This document shows, piece after piece, positions 7,808-16,559 of a DNA stretch of 64,000 nucleotides. The stretch comes from Pseudonocardia autotrophica (GTDB taxonomy: Bacteria; Actinomycetota; Actinomycetes; Mycobacteriales; Pseudonocardiaceae), in assembly GCF_003945385.1 (NCBI RefSeq), contig NZ_AP018920.1:6014001-6078000 (forward strand), read 5' to 3'. The position numbers and the translations under genes are program-made. Each line of letters opens with the position of its first letter. The stretch's first letter is position 1. Under the pieces are notes generated by a model. It did no database searches. It had not been told where the DNA came from and saw only the letters and a program-made list of their open reading frames with translations.

Positions 7808-9220
7808 TCAGGCGCGGACGACCGCCAGTACCTCGTCCACCAGGTCGCGGACCGCCGCGTCGTCGGGCGCCTCCACGTTCAGCCGCAACAGCGGCTCGGT
7901 GTTCGACGCCCGCAGGTTGAACCACGATCCGTCCGGCAGCGAGACCGTCAGGCCGTCCAGCCGGTCGAGCTCCACCCCCGGCCGCGAGCCGTAGGCCGCC
8001 TCGATCTCGGCGACCTTCGCGGCCTGGTCGGCGACCGTCGAGTTGATCTCGCCGGAAGCCGCGTAGCGCTCGTAGGCGGTCATCAGGCCGGACAGCGTGC
8101 CGCCCTGCTGCGCGCTCCGGTGCTCGCCCAGCGCGGCCAGCAGGTGCAGCGCGGCCAGCATCCCGGAGTCGGCCTTCCAGAAGTCCCGGAAGTAGTAGTG
8201 CGCCGAGTGCTCGCCGCCGAACACCGCGCCGGTCTCGGCCATCGTCTGCTTGATGAACGAGTGCCCGACCCGGGTCCGGACCGGACGTCCACCGTGCTCG
8301 GCGACCAGCTCGGGGACCACCCGGGAGGTGATCAGGTTGTGGATCACGGCGGCGCCGGACTCGCCGGCGGCCCGCGCCCGGCCCAGCTCGCGGACCGCGA
8401 CCAGGCCGGTGATGGCGCTCGGGCTGACCGCCTCACCGCGCTCGTCGACGGCGAAGCAGCGATCGGCGTCCCCGTCGAACGCCAGGCCCAGGTCGGCGCC
8501 CTCGGCGACGACGAGCTTCTGCAGGTCGACCAGGTTCGCCGGCTCCAGCGGGTTCGCCTCGTGGTTCGGGAAGGTGCCGTCGAGCTCGAAGTACAGCGGC
8601 ACCAGCCGGACGTTCAGCCCGTCGAACACGGTCGGGACGGTGTGCCCGCCCATCCCGTTGCCCGCGTCGACGACCACGACGAGCTCGGGTCCGGCGTCCA
8701 GCGAGGAGAGGTCGACCAGCGAGCGCAGGTAGGCCGCGTATCCGGCGAGCATGTCCTCGGAGCGGACGGTGCCGACGGCCGCGACCGGGGTGATCCCGTC
8801 GGCCAGCAGCCGCGCGGCGTCGTCGCGGATGGTCGTCAGCCCGCTGTCCTGCCCGATCGGCACCGCACCGGCCCGGCAGAGCTTGATCCCGTTGTAGCGG
8901 GCCGGATTGTGGCTGGCGGTGAACATGGCGCCTGGCAGGTCCAGCGAGCCGGAGGCGAAGTAGAGCATGTCGGTGCTGGCCAGCCCGATGTCGACGACGT
9001 CGAGCCCTTGGCCGGTCACACCGTCGGCGAACGCGGCGGCCAGCGCGGGTGAGCTGTCCCGCATGTCGCGACCGACGACCACCGCGGAAGGGGCCGTGCG
9101 GTCCGCCGCGACCAGCCGCGCGGTCGCCGCGCCGAGGGCACGGGCCGTGGGTTCGTCGAGCTGGTCGCCGACGACACCACGAATGTCGTAAGCCTTCACG
9201 ATCGCCGAGAGGTCAGGCAC
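7808..9220 (-). CDS. manB: Phosphomannomutase/phosphoglucomutase
   Basis: A 470-residue alpha-D-phosphohexomutase. It has the active-site serine loop (AMFTASHNPARYNGIK, about residues 100-115), the magnesium loop DLGLAFDGDADRCFAVDE near 245, the sugar loop GGEHSAHYYFRD near 325 and the phosphate loop LRASNTEPLLRLNVE near 440. It converts mannose-6-phosphate to mannose-1-phosphate for GDP-mannose. The GTG at 9220 gives the usual VPDLSAIVKAYDIRG start. It is orthologous by position to Rv3257c. Confidence 0.95.
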   Translation of the reverse strand: MPDLSAIVKAYDIRGVVGDQLDEPTARALGAATARLVAADRTAPSAVVVGRDMRDSSPALAAAFADGVTGQGLDVVDIGLASTDMLYFASGSLDLPGAMFTASHNPARYNGIKLCRAGAVPIGQDSGLTTIRDDAARLLADGITPVAAVGTVRSEDMLAGYAAYLRSLVDLSSLDAGPELVVVVDAGNGMGGHTVPTVFDGLNVRLVPLYFELDGTFPNHEANPLEPANLVDLQKLVVAEGADLGLAFDGDADRCFAVDERGEAVSPSAITGLVAVRELGRARAAGESGAAVIHNLITSRVVPELVAEHGGRPVRTRVGHSFIKQTMAETGAVFGGEHSAHYYFRDFWKADSGMLAALHLLAALGEHRSAQQGGTLSGLMTAYERYAASGEINSTVADQAAKVAEIEAAYGSRPGVELDRLDGLTVSLPDGSWFNLRASNTEPLLRLNVEAPDDAAVRDLVDEVLAVVRA

Positions 9221-9283
9221 GACGACTGACCCTATCGCAGGCGATCCACCGGTCCCCGCAGGTCTCCGGTCCGCCCGCACGGC

Positions 9284-9652
9284 TCAGTCCGCGGTGTCCT
9301 CGTCGGGGGTCGGGAGCACCCGCAGGTGCCCCCTCCGGCCGGTCCCGCCGGGCCGGGCGACCACCTCGACCGGCCGGTCCAGCCGGCCCGCCTCGCGGAC
9401 CGCGTCGGCCAACGCGGTGAGGTCCTCGCCGGTGTGCTGGGGCGGGGCGAACTCGCCCTCGAACCGGACCACCTCCCAGCCGCGCGGAGCGGTCAGGTTG
9501 TGCGCGTGCCCGGTACACAGGTCGTAGGAGTGCGGTTCGGCCTGGGTCGCCAGCGGCCCGACGACGGCGGTGGAATCGGCGTAGACGTAGGTGAGCGTGG
9601 CGACGGCGAGCTCGGTGCAGCCCGTCCGTGAACATCTCCGCACACTCAACAC
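9284..9652 (-). CDS. DUF3499-family protein
   Basis: A 122-residue actinobacterial protein of unknown function. The conserved N-terminus RRCSRTGC (two cysteines) and the later segment PHSYDLCTGHAHNLTAPRGW (Cys and His) could make a small metal site. The GTG start at 9652 gives the family's usual length. It is always found next to manB and whiB2 in mycobacteria (Rv3258c), as here. Confidence 0.88.
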   Translation of the reverse strand: MLSVRRCSRTGCTELAVATLTYVYADSTAVVGPLATQAEPHSYDLCTGHAHNLTAPRGWEVVRFEGEFAPPQHTGEDLTALADAVREAGRLDRPVEVVARPGGTGRRGHLRVLPTPDEDTAD

Positions 9653-9767
9653 ACGGGGGACGATAGCCCGTATGCCCGCCTCCGCCGCACTGCGACTCGC
9701 ACCCCGCTCGGTGTACGGCGGCCCGTCGCCGCTCCGCGGTCGCCTCGGCGGGGCCTAGACTGGATCG

Positions 9768-10241
9768 GTGTCCACCGCCCATCGCCTGCTCCGCCGCACC
9801 CCACGTCGCCGGGACCGCCGCGGCCGGGGCCTGCGCGGACTGATGTATCCGGTGTCGACGCCGGCCTTCCGCACCCGCGCCGAACGGTTCGACGCGAAGG
9901 TACTGGAGGCGCTGGAGCCGATCGAGGCCCGCTGGGGGCCGGAGCTGGCCGATCTCGATCTGGCCGTCGACGACGTGCCGAGCGTGGACCGGACCTCACC
10001 CGACGAGGTGGTCTGGGGCACCGGGGTGCTGGCCGACGTGGGCGTCCCGCTGGCGCATCTGGTGCCGGCCGGGGTGGACCCGGCGGGTATCCCGACCCGG
10101 GCCCGGATCGTGCTCTACCGCCGGCCGCTGGAGGCCCGCGCGCGCAACGGCGAGGACCTGGCCGATCTGGTGCACGAGGTGCTGGTCGAGCAGGTCGCGG
10201 AGTATCTCAACATCGAGCCGGACGCGGTCGACGGCAACTGA
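9768..10241 (+). CDS. Zincin-like metallopeptidase family protein with degenerate metal site
   Basis: A 157-residue member of the family annotated as metallopeptidase or zincin-like (Rv3259 position). The expected HEXXH reads HEVLVEQ near residue 135 (DLVHEVLVEQVAEYL). The second histidine is missing, so classic zinc peptidase activity is doubtful, and actinobacterial relatives commonly show the same change. The GTG start at 9768 is divergent from the DUF3499 gene across 115 bases. It is convergent with whiB, with a hairpin terminator between them. Confidence 0.8.
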   Translation: MSTAHRLLRRTPRRRDRRGRGLRGLMYPVSTPAFRTRAERFDAKVLEALEPIEARWGPELADLDLAVDDVPSVDRTSPDEVVWGTGVLADVGVPLAHLVPAGVDPAGIPTRARIVLYRRPLEARARNGEDLADLVHEVLVEQVAEYLNIEPDAVDGN

Positions 10242-10269
10242 CACACAGCGGCAACCGACACACAGCGGC
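10240..10269 (+). repeat. 13-base direct repeat GACACACAGCGGC
   Basis: Two exact copies of GACACACAGCGGC lie at 10240-10252 and 10257-10269, immediately after the zincin-like gene and running into the terminator stem. The function is unknown. It may be a small duplication. Confidence 0.6.
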
Positions 10270-10297
10270 CCGGGTCACCATCGGTGACCCGGGCCGC
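10265..10297. terminator. Bidirectional hairpin terminator
   Basis: A perfect 15-base stem (GCGGCCCGGGTCACC with its complement) with a three-base loop sits between two convergent genes ending at 10241 and 10308. There is no T-tract, as is common in high-GC actinobacteria. Confidence 0.8.
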
Positions 10298-10307
10298 CGG
10301 ATACGAC

Positions 10308-10670
10308 TCAGACCGCGGCGCGGCGCAGCCGGCGCCGTTCACGCTCGGAGAGCCCGCCCCAGATGCCGAACCGCTCGTCCTGCGCCAGCGCGTACTCCAG
10401 GCACTCGGCCCGGACCTCGCAGCCGGAGCAGATCCGCTTCGCCTCCCGGGTGGATCCGCCCTTCTCCGGGAAGAACGCCTCCGGGTCGGTCTGCGCGCAG
10501 AGCGCGCGCTCCTGCCAGTCGGGAACCTCGTCCCCGGGTACCTCGTCCAGCAGGCCTTTCAGGTCCAGAACCTGCGCGACCCGATCGTGATCCTCCACGA
10601 CCGGCTGCTCGGCCCCCGGCCCGGCTTCCGCCGGCCGCAGCATCCGCATGAACCCCTCGACGTCGTCCAC
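10308..10670 (-). CDS. whiB2: WhiB-family iron-sulfur transcription factor, WhiB2/WhmD type
   Basis: A 120-residue protein. The four cluster cysteines appear as one in WQERALCAQTDPEAFFPEKG and three in ICSGCEVRAEC. The signature turn GIWGGLSERERRRLRR follows. WhiB2-type proteins bind a 4Fe-4S cluster, pair with the housekeeping sigma factor and control septation and cell division. The GTG at 10670 follows a GGGAGGTGG ribosome site. Location next to DUF3499/manB matches whiB2 (Rv3260c) rather than other WhiB paralogues. Confidence 0.92.
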   Translation of the reverse strand: MDDVEGFMRMLRPAEAGPGAEQPVVEDHDRVAQVLDLKGLLDEVPGDEVPDWQERALCAQTDPEAFFPEKGGSTREAKRICSGCEVRAECLEYALAQDERFGIWGGLSERERRRLRRAAV

Positions 10671-10807
10671 TCGCCCACCTCCCCGCAACACACCGGCGAA
10701 TGACACCACTGTAAGTACAGCGTCGACATTCGCTCTGTGCAAGCCGGCTCTGCCGAACGAGTGAAGCCCCACGCGCGTCTGTTTGGTGGGTTCGGGAGGA
10801 TGGGTAC

Positions 10808-11578
10808 GTGCCCTCCCTGACCCGCCGTATCAGCCCGTGGTTCCTCCTGCTCGTCGGCATCACCCTGTTCGGCGTCGTGCTGGCGGCCGCCGCGGTCCCG
10901 GCCGGATCGGAGGCGCTGGCGATCGCCGGCGTCTTCGTGATCGTGCTGGCCGGCTGGGTCGTCTCGCTGTGCCTGCACGAGTTCGGGCACGCGATCACCG
11001 CCTACAGGGGCGGCGACACCTCGGTCGCGATGAAGGGCTACCTGACCCTCGACATCCGCCGCTACACCGATCCAGGACTGTCGCTGGTCCTGCCGCTGAT
11101 CATCCTGCTGATCGGGGGCCTGCCGCTGCCCGGGGGCGCGGTCTGGATCAACCAGTGGGCGCTGCGGTCACGGGCCTGGCGGACCGGGGTGTCACTGGCC
11201 GGGCCGGCCGCGAACCTGCTCGTCGGCTTCCTGTTGATCGCCGTCGTCGCGCTGTTCCCCGGGATGCCGACACCGGTCGCCGCCGGACTGTCGGCGCTGG
11301 CGTTGTTCCAGGTCGTCGCGTTCGTGCTGAACATGCTCCCGGTCCCCGGCCTGGACGGGTGGGGCGCGCTCGAGCCCTACCTGTCGGCGCCCGCCCAGCG
11401 GTTCGGCGAGAAGGTGCGGCCGTGGGCGCCGCTGGCGCTGCTCGGCGTGCTGCTGTTCGTGCCGGGGGTCAGCGCGCTGTTCTTCGCGGGCACCCAGATC
11501 CTCTACTCGCTGGCCGGTGGCGACGCCCGGCTGGCCATGCAGGGGTTCAGCGCGCTGTTCTTCTGGCGGAACCTCTGA
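10808..11578 (+). CDS. Site-2 protease (M50 family) membrane zinc metalloprotease
   Basis: A 256-residue protein with about six membrane helices. The zinc motif HEFGH sits in the second helix (near residue 57), and the distal motif NMLPVPGLDGWG near residue 177 provides the third ligand. Proteins of this type cleave within membranes, often releasing anti-sigma factors or processing regulators. No PDZ domain is present. The GTG start at 10808 gives a short positively charged N-terminus before the first helix. Its substrate cannot be inferred. It overlaps the 3' end of the convergent NUDIX gene by 32 bases. Confidence 0.88.
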   Translation: MPSLTRRISPWFLLLVGITLFGVVLAAAAVPAGSEALAIAGVFVIVLAGWVVSLCLHEFGHAITAYRGGDTSVAMKGYLTLDIRRYTDPGLSLVLPLIILLIGGLPLPGGAVWINQWALRSRAWRTGVSLAGPAANLLVGFLLIAVVALFPGMPTPVAAGLSALALFQVVAFVLNMLPVPGLDGWGALEPYLSAPAQRFGEKVRPWAPLALLGVLLFVPGVSALFFAGTQILYSLAGGDARLAMQGFSALFFWRNL

Positions 11579-12113
11579 CCGCTCCCCCGGCGGCGGCGAC
11601 CATCGTGGGCACGGTGTCGCTGTCGGCGGGCAGCGCATGCACCGGCCACCAGCGCAGATCCAGCGATTCGTCGCTGATCCGCGGCTGCGCACCGGCCGGG
11701 GCCCGGACCAGATAGCGCACGTCGAGATGCCGGGTGGGATGTCCACCCGAACAGGTGACCGGATGGACGTCGACGTGCAGCGGATGCTCGCCGATCTCCA
11801 GGCCGTCCATCCCGGATTCCTCGGTCGCCTCGCGCAGGGCCGCCGCGCGCAGCGACACGTCGCCGGGCTCACAGTGCCCGCCGAGCTGGATCCAGCGGCC
11901 CACCCGCGGGTGCAGGGTGAGCAGCGTGTGCTCGCCCGCCGCGTCGAGGACGAGCGCGGAGGCCGTCAGGTGGCCCGGGATGCAGGAGCGGTCGCAGGCG
12001 TCGGCCGGGCGGGCGTCCAGGAACGCCAGCAGCGCGTACCGCAGCGCCCGCTGCGCCTCGTCCGGCGGGGTCCAGTCGGCCAGCTCACGGGCCGCCGTCG
12101 CAGGTGCCACCAT
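11547..12113 (-). CDS. NUDIX hydrolase
   Basis: A 188-residue protein. The NUDIX helix-loop is visible at about residues 75-100 (GGHCEPGDVSL, then ALREATEESGM). The REATEESG core is intact, but the spacing from the first glycine is one residue off the textbook Gx5Ex7REUxEExGU. It hydrolyses a nucleoside-diphosphate-linked substrate, not predictable from sequence. The ATG at 12113 lies two bases from the fbiB stop, suggesting transcription as the last gene of fbiA-fbiB-NUDIX. The 3' end overlaps the convergent peptidase gene by 32 bases. Confidence 0.85.
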   Translation of the reverse strand: MVAPATAARELADWTPPDEAQRALRYALLAFLDARPADACDRSCIPGHLTASALVLDAAGEHTLLTLHPRVGRWIQLGGHCEPGDVSLRAAALREATEESGMDGLEIGEHPLHVDVHPVTCSGGHPTRHLDVRYLVRAPAGAQPRISDESLDLRWWPVHALPADSDTVPTMVAAAGGAVRGSARRTAR

Positions 12114-12115
12114 CG

Positions 12116-13468
12116 CTACAGCTCCAGCAGACCGTCGGCGGTGTCCCGCGGCTCCCGCGCGACGAGCGGTTGCGCCGGCATCCCGACCGCGACCGCGCCG
12201 AGCGCCTCCCAGTCCGCCGGCAGGCCGAGCACGGAGCAGGCGAGGTCCGGGGCGAAGATCGTCGACCCGACCCAGCAGGACGCCAGTCCCTCGGCCGCCA
12301 GCGCCACCAGCAGCGCCTGCACCGCGGCACCGCCCGCGACGCCGAACATGTCCCGTTCGGCGGCCGTGCGGGCCGCGTCCGGGTAGTCCTGCATGCCCTC
12401 GCGGCTGCGGAAGGCCAGCACCAGCTCGGGCGCCCGGCGCAGCAGGTCGCCGCGGGCGAGCCTGCGCTCGATCTCGTCGGACGGACGCCCGTCGCCCGCC
12501 AGGTCGGCCCGCCAGCGCTCGCGCAGCGCGTCCAGCACCGCGCTCCGGCGGCCGGGATCGCGCAGCCACACGAACCGGAACGGGGTGCTGTGGTGCGGGG
12601 CGGGCGCGGTCAGCGCGACCCCGACGGCGCGGCGCAGCGCGTCGGCGTCCACCGGCTCGTCGGCGAAGTCCCGGGTGCTGCGGCGCATCAGGACCGCCTC
12701 CCGGCGGCCGCGGGCGAGCGCCTCGGAGGTGCCGAGGGAGAACAGGTCGTCCTCGATCGGGCGGATCAGGTCACGGGCGACCGAGCCGTCGTCGGTCACC
12801 GTCATCCCGCGGACGACCGCCACCGGCACCGCACCGAGCTTGCCCTTGACCAGGTCGGCGGCCGCGGCGAGCTCGTCGGCCAGTGCGATCTCGGTGACCA
12901 GCAGGTCGTTGCCCTGGGCGTCGACGGCGCCGCCGTAGCGGTGCAGCACCGGGACACCCGACGAGCCGATCGCGACATCGGTCTGCCCGATCCGCCAGGT
13001 CCGGCCCAGGGTGTCGGTGACGACGACGCCGACGTCCACCCCGAGCCGGTCCCGCAGCCCGGCCCGCAGCGTGGCGGCCGAGGCGTCCGGATCGGCAGGG
13101 AGCAGCGCCAGCTCGTCGCGGCGCACGTTCGACCCGTCGATCCCGGCAGCGGCCTGCACGATGCCGAGCTTCCCGGCGACGATCAGCGTCTTCCCGCGGC
13201 GGGCCAGCACCCGCTCGGTCTCGGAGTCGACCAGCCTGCGGCGCAGCGCGTCGCGTTCCTCCTCGTCGGCGGGGGCCGGGACCAGCCTGCCCTCCACCTT
13301 CGAGAAGACCTTGCTGGTGACGACGACGACATCACCGTCACGCAGCCACGGCAGTGCCTGCGCGAGCGCGCCGGTGAGGTCGTCGCCCGGACGGAACTCG
13401 GGCAGGCCGTGCACCGGGCGGATCTCCAGCCCGGCCGCGGCGTGGTCGGGGATCTGCTCAGACGTCAC
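12116..13468 (-). CDS. fbiB: Bifunctional coenzyme F420 gamma-glutamyl ligase / dehydro-F420 reductase
   Basis: A 450-residue protein in the two-domain FbiB form. Residues 1-250 are the CofE F420:glutamyl ligase ([36 protein letters not shown]). Residues 255-450 are an FMN-binding nitroreductase-like domain ([13 protein letters not shown], then [23 protein letters not shown]). It completes F420 by reducing the dehydro precursor and adding the polyglutamate tail. It overlaps fbiA by 11 bases, so the two are co-expressed. F420 made here would serve the LLM-class oxidoreductase encoded at 34950. Confidence 0.95.
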   Translation of the reverse strand: MTSEQIPDHAAAGLEIRPVHGLPEFRPGDDLTGALAQALPWLRDGDVVVVTSKVFSKVEGRLVPAPADEEERDALRRRLVDSETERVLARRGKTLIVAGKLGIVQAAAGIDGSNVRRDELALLPADPDASAATLRAGLRDRLGVDVGVVVTDTLGRTWRIGQTDVAIGSSGVPVLHRYGGAVDAQGNDLLVTEIALADELAAAADLVKGKLGAVPVAVVRGMTVTDDGSVARDLIRPIEDDLFSLGTSEALARGRREAVLMRRSTRDFADEPVDADALRRAVGVALTAPAPHHSTPFRFVWLRDPGRRSAVLDALRERWRADLAGDGRPSDEIERRLARGDLLRRAPELVLAFRSREGMQDYPDAARTAAERDMFGVAGGAAVQALLVALAAEGLASCWVGSTIFAPDLACSVLGLPADWEALGAVAVGMPAQPLVAREPRDTADGLLEL

Positions 13469-14465
13469 GGCCGGCCACCTCGAACGCCGCGCGGGCCATC
13501 GCCGCGGTCGCCTCGACGTCGGTCATCAGCAGCGGGACCTCGCGGACGGTCGCGCCGGGCACGGTGGCGCTGTCGCCGGTGTGCACCAGGTAGCCGTCGA
13601 GCAGGCCGCCCTCGCCGCGCCCGCCGTAGTGCCGTCCGACGCCCTCGGCGCTGGTCTCGACGCCGATCGCGCTCAGGCAGGCGTCGGCCATCCCGCGCAC
13701 CGGGCGGCCGCCGACGATCGGCGACAGCCCGACGATCGGCGCCGGGGTCGACGCGAGCGCCTGTGGGACACCCGGGACCGACACGATCGTCCCGATGCTC
13801 ACCACCGGGTTCGACGGGGCCACCAGCACCACGTCGGCCCCGGCGATCGCGGCCCGTGCGTCCGGCGCGATCGCGGCCTGGTCGGCCCCGACCGAGGCGA
13901 ACCGGTACGCCTTCGGCGCGGCCCGGTGCTTGATCCACCACTCCTGGAAGTGGATCGCCACCTGCGGAGCCGAGTCCTCGGCGTCGGTGGCCTCCGGGTT
14001 GTCGATCACGACGTGCGTCTCGACCCGGTCGTCGGAGGCCGGGATCAGCCGCACGCCCGGCTGCCAGCGGTGGCAGAGCGCCTCGGTGATCTGGGAGAGC
14101 GGGTAGCCGGCGCGCAGCATCCGGGTCCGGACGAGGTGGGTGGCGACGTCCCGGTCGCCCAGCCCGAACCAGGTCGGGTCGGCCTCGTAGGCGGCGAGCT
14201 CCCCGGCGATCGACCAGGTCTCGTCCGCGCGGCCCCAGCCCTTCTCGGTGTCGATACCGCCACCGAGGGTGTACATGCAGGTGTCCAGGTCCGGACAGAC
14301 CCGCAGGCCGTGCAGCCAGATGTCGTCGCCGACGTTGACGATCGCGTCGATCTCGTGCGGGTGGCCCTCGGGCGCGGGGCCGGTTGCGGGCAGGCCGAGC
14401 GCCGCCTTCACGCCTTGCAGGAAGCGGGCCCCGCCGACCCCTCCGACCAGTACGGTGACCTTCAC
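13458..14465 (-). CDS. fbiA: Phosphoenolpyruvyl/2-phospho-L-lactate transferase, F420 biosynthesis
   Basis: A 335-residue CofD/FbiA protein. It transfers the phosphoenolpyruvyl group from its guanosine-activated form to Fo, making dehydro-F420-0. Family marks are the N-terminal GDP loop ([18 protein letters not shown]), [20 protein letters not shown] near residue 45, and [16 protein letters not shown] near 220. The GTG at 14465 starts directly at the conserved N-terminus. It is the first gene of the F420 operon with fbiB downstream. Confidence 0.95.
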   Translation of the reverse strand: MKVTVLVGGVGGARFLQGVKAALGLPATGPAPEGHPHEIDAIVNVGDDIWLHGLRVCPDLDTCMYTLGGGIDTEKGWGRADETWSIAGELAAYEADPTWFGLGDRDVATHLVRTRMLRAGYPLSQITEALCHRWQPGVRLIPASDDRVETHVVIDNPEATDAEDSAPQVAIHFQEWWIKHRAAPKAYRFASVGADQAAIAPDARAAIAGADVVLVAPSNPVVSIGTIVSVPGVPQALASTPAPIVGLSPIVGGRPVRGMADACLSAIGVETSAEGVGRHYGGRGEGGLLDGYLVHTGDSATVPGATVREVPLLMTDVEATAAMARAAFEVAGRDV

Positions 14466-14484
14466 CCGCGCGACCCTACGGCGG

Positions 14485-15408
14485 TCACAGGGTGCGGTAG
14501 TCGCGCGGGGAGAATCTGGGCCCGAACCGGGGCCGCCGGAACCCCGACGACTCGATGTAGCGGACCGCCCGCTGGCGCTGCCCGGCATAGGGCGCGAGCA
14601 CCTCGAGCAGGCCTGCGTCGTCGAGATCGTGGCCGAGCAGCGCGTGGCCGACCGTGTTCGGGATGTGGAAGTCGCCGAAGCTCACCGCGTCCGGATCACC
14701 CCACACCCGCTGGGCGATCTCCGCGGCGGTCCACACCCCGATCCCGCGGACCCGGCGCAGCAACACCCGCCCCTGCTCCCCGCCCAGCTCGGCAGCCGCC
14801 TCCAGCCGGTGCGCGACGACCGCGGCGTGCAGGATCGCCGAACGCCGCGCGTGATCGACACCGGCGCGGTGCCACTCCCAGTCCGGGATCGCCCGCACCT
14901 GCTGCGGGGTCGGCGGCACCCGCATCCCCTCCGGCACCACGTCGGGCGGCCCGGGTGCCGGGTCGCCGAAGCGCCGGGCCAGCTCGCGGAACGAGCGCCG
15001 GGCCTCGGTGCCGGTCACCTTCTGCTCCAGCACCGCCGGGAGGAGCGCGTCCCAGACCCGGCCGGACGAGCCGAGGCGCAGCCCCGGCATCCGCCGGACC
15101 GCGTCGGCGACCAGCGGATGGTGCGCGACGAACACCGACGGATCGTCGTCGCCGCCCAGCAGCGACGGCAGCCGGCCGATCTCCCACCCCGCGCCGGGCC
15201 CCCAGCCGGTGGCCCGCACCGGGCCGCCCGCCCGGCGCCGATAGGCCACGGTGGCCGGGCCGTCCGGCGTGCTGCTCACCCGCCAGATCACGGCGCCGTC
15301 GCTCGCCGTCCGCCAGGTCGGGTCACCCCGGCCGCGGCGCAGCGGCGACAGCACCCCGTACAGGTCGAGCGGGTACGGGGGCTGCCATTCGCGGTCTCGC
15401 ATCGTCAC
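14485..15408 (-). CDS. HhH-GPD superfamily DNA glycosylase (AlkA-like)
   Basis: A 307-residue protein resembling 3-methyladenine/AlkA-type base excision glycosylases. The helix-hairpin-helix with the glycine-rich turn and catalytic Asp region is seen at about residues 215-250 (RRVRGIGVWTAAEIAQRVWGD, then AVSFGDFHIPN). The upstream helix LLPAVLEQKVTG is also typical of this group. It would remove damaged purines. GTG at 15408 or the ATG two codons later may start it. It lies 19 bases upstream of fbiA, so could share that transcript. Confidence 0.85.
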   Translation of the reverse strand: MTMRDREWQPPYPLDLYGVLSPLRRGRGDPTWRTASDGAVIWRVSSTPDGPATVAYRRRAGGPVRATGWGPGAGWEIGRLPSLLGGDDDPSVFVAHHPLVADAVRRMPGLRLGSSGRVWDALLPAVLEQKVTGTEARRSFRELARRFGDPAPGPPDVVPEGMRVPPTPQQVRAIPDWEWHRAGVDHARRSAILHAAVVAHRLEAAAELGGEQGRVLLRRVRGIGVWTAAEIAQRVWGDPDAVSFGDFHIPNTVGHALLGHDLDDAGLLEVLAPYAGQRQRAVRYIESSGFRRPRFGPRFSPRDYRTL

Positions 15409-15428
15409 GGCCGGGACTCAGCCGGGGT

Positions 15429-16499
15429 TCACACGTCGGGTGAGAACCGGATCCCGTGCGGCGGGAGCGTCACGTCCGGCCAGATCCGCAGGTTGTGCCG
15501 GAGCTCGCAGTGCGCGCCGATCACCGCGCGGTCGCCCACCACGGTGTCCCGCACGCTGGCGCCCTCCTCGACGACGGCCCCGGCGCCGATCACCGAGTTC
15601 TCCACGACCGCACCGGCGGCGACCACGGCGCCGTCGAACAGCATCGAGCCCTCGATCTTCGCGCCGGAACCGATCCGGGCGCCGCGGCCGACCGTCGAAC
15701 CGCCGAACACCAGCGCGTCGGACGCCACCTCGGCGCCGTCGAGGATCATCGCCTCGCCGGTCGGGCCGGGCAGCGCCGCCGACGGCGCCACCCCGCGGAC
15801 CAGGTCCGCAGAGCCGTGCACGAGGTCACCGGGGGTGCCCATGTCCCGCCAGTAGGCGACGTCGACGTGTCCCTGCACGTGTGCGCCGGAGGCCAGCAGG
15901 TCCGGGAACGTCTCCCGCTCCACCGACACCGGGCGTCCCTCCGGGATGGTGTCGATGACCTCGCGGCGGAAGACGTAGCAACCGGCGTTGATCTGATCGG
16001 TGGGCGGGTCCTCGGTCTTCTCCAGGAACTTCTGGACGCGGCCGCTCTCGTCGGTCGGCACGCAGCCGAACGCGCGCGGGTTCTGCACCCGGACCAGGTG
16101 CAGCGTGACGTCGGCACGCGAGCTGCGGTGGGTGTCCGCGACGGCCCGCAGGTCGGTCCCGGCCAGCACGTCCCCGTTGAAGATCATGATGTGTTCGGCG
16201 GAGAGCTTCGCGGCCACATTCCGGATCCCGCCGCCGGTACCGAGCGGCTCGGTCTCCGTCACGTAGGTCAGGTCGAGTCCCAGCGCGGAGCCGTCCCCGA
16301 AGTGCTCCTCGAAGGTCTCGGCCAGGTAGCTCGTGCCCAGCACCACCCGCCGGATGCCCGCCTCGCGGATCCGGGACAGCAGGTGCGCCAGGAACGGCAC
16401 CCCCGCGGTGGGCAGCATCGGCTTGGGCGCCGACAGGGTCAGTGGCCGTAGCCGGGTGCCCTTGCCCCCGACCAGAACGACCGCCTCGACGTCCTGCAA
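15429..16499 (-). CDS. manC: Mannose-1-phosphate guanylyltransferase / NDP-sugar pyrophosphorylase
   Basis: A 356-residue nucleotidyltransferase (Rv3264c position). The N-terminal catalytic domain shows VVLVGGKGTRLRPLTLSAPK with the GxGTRLRPLT signature and FNGDVL near residue 110. The C-terminal part is a left-handed beta-helix with hexapeptide-like repeats (about 260-345). It makes GDP-mannose from mannose-1-phosphate and GTP, linking to manA and manB in this window. The exact nucleotide is inferred from synteny. wbbL follows upstream on the same strand. Confidence 0.88.
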   Translation of the reverse strand: MQDVEAVVLVGGKGTRLRPLTLSAPKPMLPTAGVPFLAHLLSRIREAGIRRVVLGTSYLAETFEEHFGDGSALGLDLTYVTETEPLGTGGGIRNVAAKLSAEHIMIFNGDVLAGTDLRAVADTHRSSRADVTLHLVRVQNPRAFGCVPTDESGRVQKFLEKTEDPPTDQINAGCYVFRREVIDTIPEGRPVSVERETFPDLLASGAHVQGHVDVAYWRDMGTPGDLVHGSADLVRGVAPSAALPGPTGEAMILDGAEVASDALVFGGSTVGRGARIGSGAKIEGSMLFDGAVVAAGAVVENSVIGAGAVVEEGASVRDTVVGDRAVIGAHCELRHNLRIWPDVTLPPHGIRFSPDV

Positions 16500-16559
16500 C
16501 GCGGTTCCCCCTCAGATGTTCTCTCGACAGCTGTTGTCTCGACCGTCTGGTGTCGACCG

